Below are positions 15,237-22,842 of a DNA stretch of 41,609 nt, piece after piece; the stretch's first letter is position 1, and every line of letters begins with the position of its first letter. The DNA is from Indioceanicola sp046045995 (GTDB taxonomy: Bacteria; Pseudomonadota; Alphaproteobacteria; Azospirillales; Azospirillaceae), in assembly GCA_046045995.1 (NCBI GenBank), contig JBJOKR010000019.1, positions 1 to 41,609 on the forward strand, written 5' to 3'. The notes under the pieces are model-generated. The model did not search any database. It saw nothing but the letters and a program-made list of their open reading frames with translations, and was not told where the DNA came from. A program made the position numbers and the translations under genes.

Positions 15237-15343
15237 GCTCACCCCACCATCTTGCCCCGATCGGCCCGCCCTGTTGCCCCGGGGCGGGGCAGGGCCTACA
15301 ACTGCTTTCCGGCGGCAGACATTGGGGCGGGACGACAGGCGTG

Positions 15344-16054
15344 ATGGACGGAGCCGATTCGGGAGAGGACGGGATTGGGGGTGAGATCGGCGTTTGCCGG
15401 GAGAGCCGGGTGCGCCAGACGCCGAAAAGCATTGCCACCCGCCGCCGGGTGGTGGAGGCGGCCATCGCCTGCTTCATCGATATCGGCTACCACCGCACCA
15501 ACACGGCGGAGATCGCCAAGCGCGCCAACCTGACCCGGGGAGCGGTGCAGTACTATTTCCCGACGACGGCGGAGGTGCTGTCCTGTACGGCGGAGCATAT
15601 CGCCGCCGGTTTCCTGACGGAGTTCGAACAGCGCCTGTCCGCCGTTCCGCCCAAGGCCGATGCCATCGACAGCGCCATCGATGTGCTGTGGGAGATCTGC
15701 CGCGGGCCGCTGTGGACCGCCTGGCTGGAGCTGATGGCCGCCGCCCGCACGGATGCGGAGCTGCGGGCCGTGCTGGACCCGGTGCAGGAGCGCTTCACCG
15801 AGCGCCAGGCGGAAATCGCCCGGGCCATCTACGCCCCCTATCTGGCCGCCGATCCCCGCCTGTTCGACCTGACCCGCCTGATCTCCTGGCACGTCCTGCA
15901 AGCCGTCGCCGCCGCCCGCCTGGGTGGCCCGCCGGCGGCGGAGGAACAGGCCAAGCAGGCCCTGGTGGCCGATCTGAAACGCCTGATGCACGCCGTCTGG
16001 TCCCTGCCCCAGGGCTCCGGCGCGGGTGCGGTACCGCGTGCCTTCTGGTCCTGA
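15344..16054 (+). CDS. TetR/AcrR family transcriptional regulator
   Basis: Predicted 236-residue regulator. After a non-conserved N-terminal stretch of about 28 residues comes the TetR DNA-binding domain (SIATRRRVVEAAIACFIDIG, then TNTAEIAKRANLTRGAVQYYF at about residues 52-72). The rest is the helical ligand-binding and dimerisation domain. The ATG at 15344 is preceded immediately by an in-frame GTG, and a start nearer the domain is possible. The gene is isolated: hemH lies upstream on the same strand and the TonB receptor lies downstream on the opposite strand, facing it. The target and ligand cannot be deduced. Confidence 0.9.
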   Translation: MDGADSGEDGIGGEIGVCRESRVRQTPKSIATRRRVVEAAIACFIDIGYHRTNTAEIAKRANLTRGAVQYYFPTTAEVLSCTAEHIAAGFLTEFEQRLSAVPPKADAIDSAIDVLWEICRGPLWTAWLELMAAARTDAELRAVLDPVQERFTERQAEIARAIYAPYLAADPRLFDLTRLISWHVLQAVAAARLGGPPAAEEQAKQALVADLKRLMHAVWSLPQGSGAGAVPRAFWS

Positions 16055-16067
16055 AGCGCGGGTTTCG

Positions 16068-16393
16068 TTCACCACGGGGACAGGGGGAACACGGGGTTCC
16101 ACGGGGGTGTCGGCGTCGGTGGATAGGCCGGGGGATCACAGCGCGGAAGGGTGTTTTCGCGTTCTCTCCGTCGTAGGTCGGTGCGAGCGAAGCGAGGGCC
16201 GACACTCGTTCATCGCTGGTCTGTAAACACCAAGGTCACCAAGATTACCAAGGGGCCCCTCCGCCAGCGCCGCAGGCATTGATTTCCATGGCGCTTCGCG
16301 CGGCTTTGTCGGCTCCGGTCGGGAGGAACCTCCGGCCGCGCCGGTCATCGCGGACCCCGTGGATCCCCGTGAACCCTGTGCCCCCGTGGTGAA
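16068..16393. repeat. Pair of inverted imperfect 40-bp repeats
   Basis: The left copy (16068-16107) begins TTCACCACGGGGACAGGGGG. The complement of the right copy (16354-16393) begins TTCACCACGGGGGCACAGGG. Both continue with ACGGGG-TTCCACGGGG-like sequence. They face each other across about 245 bp that include a REP hairpin and ACCAAGG-type repeats. No gene is enclosed. Confidence 0.5.
16173..16205 (+). repeat. GTAG-headed REP hairpin
   Basis: GTAG followed by GTCGG, a GAGCGAAGCGAG loop, then CCGAC. It belongs to the same family as the elements at 7252-7415, 19488-19580 and 41539-41568. Confidence 0.65.
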
Positions 16394-16441
16394 GGAATCC
16401 CTCCCCACCAGCAAGCCGAGCCCTGGGCGCTTCACTTGAGC

Positions 16442-16476
16442 AAAAAAATCCCCGCGCCGGACGGGCCGACGCGGGG
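16442..16476 (-). terminator. Rho-independent terminator for the TonB receptor gene
   Basis: Read on the minus strand, CCCCGCG (16470-16476) pairs with CGCGGGG (16450-16456) across a 13-base loop that can itself pair further (GGCC/CCGG). A run of seven T follows (16442-16448). This is a textbook intrinsic terminator. It sits about 190 bp downstream of the TonB receptor stop. Confidence 0.8.
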
Positions 16477-16662
16477 GAAGGGGCGATCCCGTCCAGACGA
16501 AGCGGAGGGGACGGGATCGGATCCGAGCCCCGCAAGGAGGAGAGGGGCCGGGAGGAGTGGGGATCGGGCCCGGGGGCCCGATCGATCGGTTCAAAACACG
16601 CAGCCGAAGCCGTCAATCCCATGAGGCCAAGCCGCGAGGGTAAGGACTGACGGCTGTCGGCA

Positions 16663-19287
16663 TCAGTACGTGAAGCGCATGCCGGCGAAGAAGCGGCGGC
16701 CGTTGCGGTAGGCAGCGAAGGGCACGGTCTCATTGCCGACATACTGGTACTGGGTCTCATCCAGCAGGTTCTGGGCCTGGGCCGTCAGGGCCACCTGGTC
16801 GGTGAGATTGACGGTCAGGGAAGCGTCCAACTGGGTGTAGCTGTCATTGATGACGGAGGTGGCCCGGTTGACCTCACGGAAATACTTGCTGCGGTAGCTG
16901 TAGGTCACCCGCGCGCTGAACAGGTCGTTCTCGTAATAGGGCGTGATGGTCGCGGAATGTTTGGAGCTGAAGGGCAGCGCCACCGTCGGGTCCGACGTGC
17001 TGCTGTCGGAGAAGGTGTAGCTGGCCTGGACGCCGAAGCCTTCATACAGGTCGCCCTGGTAGATCAGCTCGAAGCCCTTGACCTCTGCCGAGCCGCCGTT
17101 GCGCGGCCGGCTGACGGCGAAATCATCGAAATCCGGGCCGTCCGGGTTGGTGGTGCCGGTTTCCGGGTTGAACAGGCTTTCGGTGCTGGTCGCCCGGTAG
17201 ATGTAGTTGGAGATGTCCTTGAAGAAGACCGTGGCCGCCAACATGCTCAACCGATCCGGATACCATTCGACGGAGACGTCGAAATTGTTCGCCCGGTACG
17301 GGTCCAGCTGCGGATTGCCGCCACTGGCCGTCAGCAGGGTGTTGTTCTGTTCCAGATAGGTGGACAGGTCGGCATAGTTCGCCCGGGCCATCACCTTGGA
17401 CGCGGCCAGGCGCAGGACGATGTCGTCGGTCACGTCGAAGCTGAAATTCGCCGACGGCAGCCAGTCGGTGTAGCTGTTGTCCACGGCGATGGGGACGATC
17501 TGGTTGGCCGGCACGATCGGCGGGCCGAAGATCCCGCCCAGGCGGTCACGCCGGCCGGTGCTCTCCTGCTCCGTATGGACGACGCGCAGGCCGAAATTGC
17601 CCCGGTAGTTGTCGCCTTCCAGGTTGACCTGGGTGTAGCCGCCCCAGATCTGCTCCGCCACTGCGAACTGGGCGGGCAGGAAATCGAAATAGGCCGCATC
17701 GACGAAGCCGTTGGCCGGGCGGGTGTTGAAGAACTGCTTCAGCAGATCCTCATCCACCGTCAGCCAGTTCTTCAGGGCGTCGCCCACATCGATCCCGTCC
17801 AGGAAGCCGCCGGGCGTCGGCCCGCCGGATACGCCGGCCAGGGGCGTGTTGGCGCCGTTGACCCGGCGCAGCAGGGCGCCCTGGGTCGTGTCATGGTCGC
17901 GGTACTTCACGCCGAACTGGATCTGCTTCAGCGGGCCCAGATCCTCCAAGTCATAGCCGGCATCGGCCTGGGCATAGACCTCCTCGTCCGAGGTGGGCTG
18001 CCGGCGGAGCTGGGCGAAGCCCAGGGTCACCCCGGTGGCGGAGGTGGGGGAGAACTGGGGCGTGACAGTGGCGATGCGGTCCGGCGCGCCGGAGATGTCG
18101 AAGCTGTAGCCGGTCAGCTGCTCCCACTCCCCGAAATACTGCTGCTGGGTGCCGCCGGTGGACCGGGTCTTGCCCACCTCACCGGAGATGAACCAGCCGT
18201 CGCCGTTGTACTTGGCCTTGCCATGGGCGGACCAGGTCTCGATCTCCGACTCGCGCGCAATGGCGTCCAGCAGCATCAGGCCGGCATTGGGGCTGCCGGC
18301 ATTGGCATAGGTGCCGCCGACCACGACGCCGTTGCGGATCTGCGGGTTCTGGGGCAGGCCGCGGAAGTTGTTGAAGTAGTAGCGGCTCTGGTTGAAGTTA
18401 TCGTAGGTGCCCTTCACATAGAGGCCGGTCGCCTCCAACTCCAGGGCCTCGTCCACCACGGCCTGGACGGTGGCGGTGCCGCCGGTGCGTTCCCGCTTCT
18501 GCTGGAACAGGGCGGCGTTGATGACGTTCGGCATGATCGCCGTGCCGCCGCCGGGCAGGGTGACCGTGGGATAGCCCAGGCTCTCGAACCCGTCGCGGCG
18601 CAGGTCCTGCTCCTGATGGGTGGCGGAAAGCAGGACGCCCAGGGTGCTGTCCTCGTTCTTCCAGCTCACCAGGCCGGAGGCGTTCGGGGCCCCCTTCTCC
18701 GCCCGGTCGTTGTAGCCGTACTCGATGCTGGCCGACAGGGTCAGCGGGTCCAGGTCCAGCGGCTTGCGGGTGTGCAGGATGACGGTGCCGCCGATGCTGC
18801 CCTCATCGATGCGGGCCTCGGGGCTCTTGTACACTTCCAGCCGGCCGACGACTTCGGGCGCCAGGACGGTGTAGTTGAAGGTGCGGCCCGGGGCGTCCAG
18901 GATGAACCAGTCGGTGGAGGCGACGGTCTGGCCGTTCAGCAGGGTGCGGTTCAGGGCCGGGTCGGTGCCGCGGATGGCCACGCGCTCGCCCTCGCCGAAG
19001 TCACGGTCGACCGTGATGCCCGGCAGCTTGGACAGGGATTCCGCGACGTTCTTGTCCGGGAACTTGCCGATATCCTCCGCCGTGATGGCGTCCACGATGG
19101 CGTCGGCATTGCGCTTGGTGGACAGCGACTGCAGCAGGCTGCCGCGGATGCCGGTGATGACGATCTCTTCCAGCGCATCGCCGGGGGCGGTGCCGCCAGC
19201 GGGCTGCTGCGCCCAACCGGGGGCCGCCGCCAGCATCAGGCAGAGCGCGCTCGCCGTGCCGCACAGATACGGCCGGATCATCCCCAT
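16663..19287 (-). CDS. TonB-dependent outer membrane receptor (Caulobacter/Xanthomonas type)
   Basis: Predicted 874-residue outer membrane transporter energised by TonB. A signal peptide (residues 1 to about 24, core GTASALCLMLAAAPGWA) precedes the plug domain, which has the TonB box-like LEEIVITGIRGSL, then AESLSKLPGITVDR, VAIRGTDPALNRTLLNGQ and SIGGTVILHTRKPLD. The remainder is a 22-strand barrel ending in an aromatic residue (FFAGMRFTY). This matches the TIGR01782-type TonB-Xanth-Caul group, often linked to carbohydrate uptake. The ATG at 19287 follows GGAGGGAAG; another in-frame ATG at 19302 is possible. The nearby amino-sugar locus makes uptake of GlcNAc-containing oligosaccharides an attractive but unproven role. 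Confidence 0.93.
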   Translation of the reverse strand: MGMIRPYLCGTASALCLMLAAAPGWAQQPAGGTAPGDALEEIVITGIRGSLLQSLSTKRNADAIVDAITAEDIGKFPDKNVAESLSKLPGITVDRDFGEGERVAIRGTDPALNRTLLNGQTVASTDWFILDAPGRTFNYTVLAPEVVGRLEVYKSPEARIDEGSIGGTVILHTRKPLDLDPLTLSASIEYGYNDRAEKGAPNASGLVSWKNEDSTLGVLLSATHQEQDLRRDGFESLGYPTVTLPGGGTAIMPNVINAALFQQKRERTGGTATVQAVVDEALELEATGLYVKGTYDNFNQSRYYFNNFRGLPQNPQIRNGVVVGGTYANAGSPNAGLMLLDAIARESEIETWSAHGKAKYNGDGWFISGEVGKTRSTGGTQQQYFGEWEQLTGYSFDISGAPDRIATVTPQFSPTSATGVTLGFAQLRRQPTSDEEVYAQADAGYDLEDLGPLKQIQFGVKYRDHDTTQGALLRRVNGANTPLAGVSGGPTPGGFLDGIDVGDALKNWLTVDEDLLKQFFNTRPANGFVDAAYFDFLPAQFAVAEQIWGGYTQVNLEGDNYRGNFGLRVVHTEQESTGRRDRLGGIFGPPIVPANQIVPIAVDNSYTDWLPSANFSFDVTDDIVLRLAASKVMARANYADLSTYLEQNNTLLTASGGNPQLDPYRANNFDVSVEWYPDRLSMLAATVFFKDISNYIYRATSTESLFNPETGTTNPDGPDFDDFAVSRPRNGGSAEVKGFELIYQGDLYEGFGVQASYTFSDSSTSDPTVALPFSSKHSATITPYYENDLFSARVTYSYRSKYFREVNRATSVINDSYTQLDASLTVNLTDQVALTAQAQNLLDETQYQYVGNETVPFAAYRNGRRFFAGMRFTY

Positions 19288-19599
19288 TCTGCTTCCCTCC
19301 ATGTTCTTCCCCTTGGTTCGGCCCTTGGTTCCGGGCGGCTTGTTCCAGGCGCCGGACAGCCCGTTCCCTGGTCCCCGGCGGTGGGGTTCATGGAAGCGCA
19401 ACGGGGGTTTTCCGAAAGGCGAGTTACGGCAATACATCGAAAATGACGGATTTGCAGGGGGCGGGTTTCCGCGTGGGTCGGATGGACGTAGGTCGGATTA
19501 GCGAAGCGTAATCCGACATGGCCGGATGTCGGGCACCGCGCCCCGTCGGATTACGGCGCGTTGCGCCTGATCCGACCTACGCAATCGGGGGGATCGGGA
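19288..19599. other. Region between TonB receptor and sensor gene
   Basis: These 312 bp hold the TonB receptor promoter region and a back-to-back pair of REP hairpins (19488-19580). I could not identify a convincing -35/-10 pair. No terminator with a T-tract is visible for the upstream sensor gene, so read-through into the receptor gene is possible. Confidence 0.5.
19488..19580. repeat. Two REP hairpins in inverted orientation (BIME-like)
   Basis: The plus-orientation element at 19488-19517 has GTAG then GTCGGAT/ATCCGAC arms and a GCGAAGCG loop. The minus-orientation element at 19545-19580 has the same head and stem with a different loop. Paired inverted REPs like this are called BIMEs in enterobacteria. 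Confidence 0.75.
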
Positions 19600-21258
19600 T
19601 CAAATCCGCTCCGCCTGGCGCAGGTGCTGTTTCAGGCGGGAAAGGGCGGTGGTGACGGCGTCGCGGTCGGGGCCGGGGGCGGTGCAGTGGCGCAGGACGT
19701 ATTCGGCCGTGCGCACCACATCGCGCCAGCGGGGATTGCGGGGCAGGGTCTCCACCAGCAGGTACTTGTCCAGGGTGCGGGTCTGCAGGGAGCTGCGGTC
19801 CATGTAGACGCGCCAGAGGCCGCTATCCTCCGCCAGCTCGATCTTTCCCTTGCCCCGGCATTTCTGCCAATAGTCCAGGGTCAGTGTCATGGTGTCCACC
19901 AGGGCCCGGCGATACCCCTCATCCGCATCCATCTCCCCGGCCGTATCGCCCGAGTCGGCCGCAGGCTCCGCCTCCTCCCCCTCCTCCGCCCGGGGGGGCG
20001 GGATCTCCGCGGCGTCGCCTGTGTCCGGCGGATTGGCGGGGGCCGGCGCGGGCTCCGTCACTCTGGATGACGGCGCTGCGAGGGGGGCTGCCGCGGGCGC
20101 CGGTTCGGCTGCTCCGGCAGGGGCGGGATCGGGGCCCGGCCCAGGCGGCAAGGCGGGGACCACAGCCCCTTCCACCGGGAATCCCACGGCGCCGGCCGGG
20201 GGCATCATGGCCAGGGGGCGGGCGGGGGCAGTTCGGGGCCAGGGCCGCAGCACCGTCCACACCGCCGCCGCCAGGGCCGCCGCGGTCAGCAGCCAGGCCC
20301 CGGCGATCAGGCCCCCCGCCAGGACCCAGCGATCGGCGCGCAGCTGGTAGGTCCATCCCGTTTCCCCCCCCACGGCACCGCGCACGGCCGTGCCGCGGTC
20401 GGGTGTGCCGCTGTGGGTCGTGTCCCGGTCTTGCGTGCCCTGGGGCGCCGCATCGGCCGCAGCGGCACCCGACCCGGGAGCTGCCGTGTCGGTGACGGTC
20501 ATCCCGTCCCCATCCAGCAGGTCCATCACCAGGCCCGGCCGTTCCAGCGCGGCCAGGCGCTGGTCGATCACCCGGGCGGGCAGGCGGAAGACGGCGATCC
20601 CCTCCACCGTACCGTGGCGGACGATGGGCCGGGCCAGCATCACGGCGTGGCCGTCCTCCGTCATCCGGGGCGCGGTGGCGACCAGGATGCGGTCGGGGTC
20701 CTGTTCCTGCTGAACCCGGGCCATGACCCCCCGTACCGCCGCGGCCAGGGGAAGGTCGCGGTAGCGGGGATCGCGCAGATCCGCGCCGAAGGCGCCATCC
20801 TTGCGCAGGCTGTAGACGACCCGGCCCAGACGATCGACCAGGAACAGGTCGTCGAAGGGCGATGCCTCGATCATGGCGACGAAGGCGGGATGGAACCGGC
20901 CATGCACCGTATCATAGGCCAGCAGGGGCGGCGGCAGGTCCGTCGCCCGGCCGCCGTTGCGGCCATAGGCGGCCCGCAGCATCACCGCCGCCCGTTCCGG
21001 ATCGGGGGAGATCTGGGTGAAGGCCGGGGCGAAGCCGTAATAGCGCCCGACGCTGTAACCGATGAACCCGGTCCCGGCGAAGGCGGCACTCTGGGCCCCG
21101 GCGAAATCATACAGGGCGGTCAGATCCCGCTGCACGGCCCTGTGTGCGGCATCCACCTGGGCGTTGACAACGCGATCAATGGACAGAAACAGAAATGCGA
21201 CCGCGGCGACCAGCACGGCAAACAACGGCAGCAGGGTCCCCACCCGCCCCGCCCCCAT
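19600..21258 (-). CDS. Membrane protein with Cache-like periplasmic sensor and uncharacterised C-terminal domain
   Basis: Predicted 552-residue inner membrane protein. TM1 is at about residues 7-27. The periplasmic part (about 28-310) carries PFDDLFLVDRLGRVVYSLRK, very like Cache domains of chemoreceptors, and a second half with ATAPRMTEDG and PIVRHGTVEG. TM2 is at about 311-335. A proline/alanine-rich linker of roughly 100 residues leads to a conserved-looking C-terminal domain (about 448-552) with LTLDYWQKCRGKGKIELAED and LWRVYMDRSSLQTRTLDKYL. I see no HAMP, methyl-accepting, histidine kinase, GGDEF or EAL module, so the output is unknown. The start is uncertain: ATG 21258 has GGAGGAG upstream; ATG 21306 and GTG 21276 are alternatives. 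Confidence 0.75.
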   Translation of the reverse strand: MGAGRVGTLLPLFAVLVAAVAFLFLSIDRVVNAQVDAAHRAVQRDLTALYDFAGAQSAAFAGTGFIGYSVGRYYGFAPAFTQISPDPERAAVMLRAAYGRNGGRATDLPPPLLAYDTVHGRFHPAFVAMIEASPFDDLFLVDRLGRVVYSLRKDGAFGADLRDPRYRDLPLAAAVRGVMARVQQEQDPDRILVATAPRMTEDGHAVMLARPIVRHGTVEGIAVFRLPARVIDQRLAALERPGLVMDLLDGDGMTVTDTAAPGSGAAAADAAPQGTQDRDTTHSGTPDRGTAVRGAVGGETGWTYQLRADRWVLAGGLIAGAWLLTAAALAAAVWTVLRPWPRTAPARPLAMMPPAGAVGFPVEGAVVPALPPGPGPDPAPAGAAEPAPAAAPLAAPSSRVTEPAPAPANPPDTGDAAEIPPPRAEEGEEAEPAADSGDTAGEMDADEGYRRALVDTMTLTLDYWQKCRGKGKIELAEDSGLWRVYMDRSSLQTRTLDKYLLVETLPRNPRWRDVVRTAEYVLRHCTAPGPDRDAVTTALSRLKQHLRQAERI

Positions 21259-21319
21259 GCGGCCAGTCTCCTCCACCCTGTCTTTCCTCCCCACTGTGCC
21301 GTGCATCGGCGCCCATTAT

Positions 21320-21337
21320 GATTTTGACGATTTTGAC
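21320..21337 (+). repeat. Tandem 9-bp repeat in divergent promoter region
   Basis: GATTTTGAC is present twice in direct succession, in AT-rich sequence just upstream of the sensor gene. It could be a binding site for a regulator of either the sensor gene or nagZ. CGGTAAA also occurs twice about 50 bp further. Confidence 0.4.
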
Positions 21338-21429
21338 GGGGATTTACTTCCCCGCTTACCACTGCCGACCGGGGGGAGCCTACCGGTAAATTCGTCGTTC
21401 GGTAAAGACCCGCTTGATCGACGATCCGG

Positions 21430-21457
21430 ACTGGCGCACCCCAACTGGCGCACCCCA
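21430..21457 (+). repeat. Tandem 14-bp repeat upstream of nagZ
   Basis: ACTGGCGCACCCCA occurs twice, perfectly, end to end, about 80 bp upstream of the nagZ start. No gene lies here. It might be a regulator-binding tandem or a simple slippage product. Confidence 0.45.
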
Positions 21458-21536
21458 AAGCCGGCGCAGCCCGGCCGGCGCTCCCTGGCTTTATCGCATC
21501 ACGTAGGTTCCGCCCCTCGTCAAGTGGGAAGGCATC

Positions 21537-22607
21537 ATGACGGATCACAGCGCCCCTCCCCCCGCCGTCGCCGTTTCCGGGTCCTCTCCCGGGGGCCGGG
21601 CGCCCCTGGCGGTCGTCTTCGGCGCGCCGGGGCCGGCGCTGACGGCCGATCAGCGCGCCTTCTTCCGCGACGCGGACCCCCTGGGCTTGATCCTGTTCAA
21701 GCGCAATTGCCTCAACCCGGACCAGGTGCGCCGTCTGTGCGACCAGTTCCGGGACGCCGTGGGTCGGGCCGATGCCCCCATCCTGATCGACCATGAAGGG
21801 GGGGAGCATCAGCGTATGGACCCGCCCGTCTGGCCCGCCTTCCCGGCCCCGGCCCGCTTCGGCCGGCTGTATGCCAAGGCGCCGGATCTGGCCTTGCGGG
21901 CGGCCCGGCTGAACGGGGCGGCCATCGGCGGGCTGCTGCGGGACCATGGCGTGACGGTGGATTGCGCGCCCCTGCTGGATGTGCCGGTGGGCGGGGCCGA
22001 TCCGGTCATCGGCGAACGCGCCTTCTCCCCCGATCCGGATGCGGTGGCGGCCCTGGCCCGGGAATTCGTGGCGGGGATGGCGGGGGCCGGCGTCACCCCT
22101 ATCATCAAGCACATCCCCGGCCATGGCCGCGCCACGGTGGACAGCCACAAGGCCCGGCCGGTGGTGGATACGGGCCTGGATATCCTGGATGCCAGCGATT
22201 TCAAGCCCTTCGTCGCCCTGGCCGATGCGCCCTGGGCCATGGTGGCCCATGTGGTCTACAGCGCCGTGGATGCCGACCGCCCGGCCACCGTGTCGCCCAA
22301 GGTGGTGGAAACGCTGATCCGCGGGCGCCTGGGCTTCCACGGCGTGCTGATTTCCGACTGCATCTACATGGAAAGCCTGGAGGGCACCCTGGCCCAGCGG
22401 GCCCGCGCGGTGCTGGATGCCGGCATCGATATCGCCCTGTCCAGCCACGGCGATGTGGACGAATGGGCGCCGATCGCGGCATCCGTCCGCCCCCTGACCG
22501 CGGACGCCCTGGACCGCCTGGCCCGGCGCAGCATCCACGGCCCGGTGGAGCCGCGGGTCGATGTGCAGGACCTGCTGGGGGAGATCGTGCGCCTGCTGGC
22601 GGTGTGA
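21537..22607 (+). CDS. nagZ: Beta-N-acetylhexosaminidase, GH3, NagZ-like
   Basis: Predicted 356-residue cytoplasmic GH3 glycosidase releasing terminal beta-GlcNAc. The NagZ signature is KHIPGHG at residues 191-197 with D202-S-H204 (the Asp-His acid/base dyad), and the nucleophile is Asp274 in LISDCIYM. Substrate residues Asp85, Arg93 and Arg161 are kept. Two positions are unusual: the GGRVQR motif reads GGEHQR (Glu90 for Arg) and SDD reads SDC. There is no signal peptide, but an N-terminal extension of about 20 residues. An ordinary NagZ recycles anhydromuropeptides; here it heads an importer, kinase and deacetylase locus, so it may act on imported chitooligosaccharides or muropeptides. Confidence 0.9.
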   Translation: MTDHSAPPPAVAVSGSSPGGRAPLAVVFGAPGPALTADQRAFFRDADPLGLILFKRNCLNPDQVRRLCDQFRDAVGRADAPILIDHEGGEHQRMDPPVWPAFPAPARFGRLYAKAPDLALRAARLNGAAIGGLLRDHGVTVDCAPLLDVPVGGADPVIGERAFSPDPDAVAALAREFVAGMAGAGVTPIIKHIPGHGRATVDSHKARPVVDTGLDILDASDFKPFVALADAPWAMVAHVVYSAVDADRPATVSPKVVETLIRGRLGFHGVLISDCIYMESLEGTLAQRARAVLDAGIDIALSSHGDVDEWAPIAASVRPLTADALDRLARRSIHGPVEPRVDVQDLLGEIVRLLAV

Positions 22608-22842
22608 CCGGCCCGCCCGGATCGCCCGCCCGGATCGCCGGTCCGGATGTTTGCGGATTTTTTGCAGCGGTGGTGACGAAATCGACGGGATTTCACCCTG
22701 GCACCGGACCCGGCCCAAGGGACACCATGGACCCACGGCCGACCTGTCATCCCGGGGGGAAAGGGATACCGGTCCGGCAGCGCAGGGTGATGAAGCAGCG
22801 TGATGAAGACGGCGGTCCACCGCCGCGGATGGGGGGGGTCGG

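Larger units (their letters stand above)
14985..15343. other. hemH-tetR intergenic region
   Basis: A 359-bp stretch with no gene. Its first 75 bp are AT-rich compared with the surroundings and hold a perfect 10-bp inverted repeat (15029-15057). Most of the remainder is copy A of the long palindromic repeat (about 15076-15236). The final 100 bp before the TetR gene is ordinary GC-rich sequence in which I see no clear promoter. Confidence 0.6.
16055..16662. other. Gene-free region between tetR and the TonB receptor
   Basis: These 608 bp hold no convincing gene although both neighbours point into it. It contains a REP hairpin (16173-16205), a pair of imperfect inverted copies of a G-run-rich 40-mer (16068-16107 and 16354-16393), an ACCAAGG-type tandem (about 16226-16251) and a minus-strand terminator (16442-16476). 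The composition and the repeats suggest accumulated small repeat insertions. Confidence 0.6.

Noticed and set aside
16957..19446. An 829-codon open frame on the plus strand opposite the TonB receptor
   Set aside because: The receptor reading has a signal peptide, plug domain and barrel terminus. The opposite frame has no domain and biased composition.
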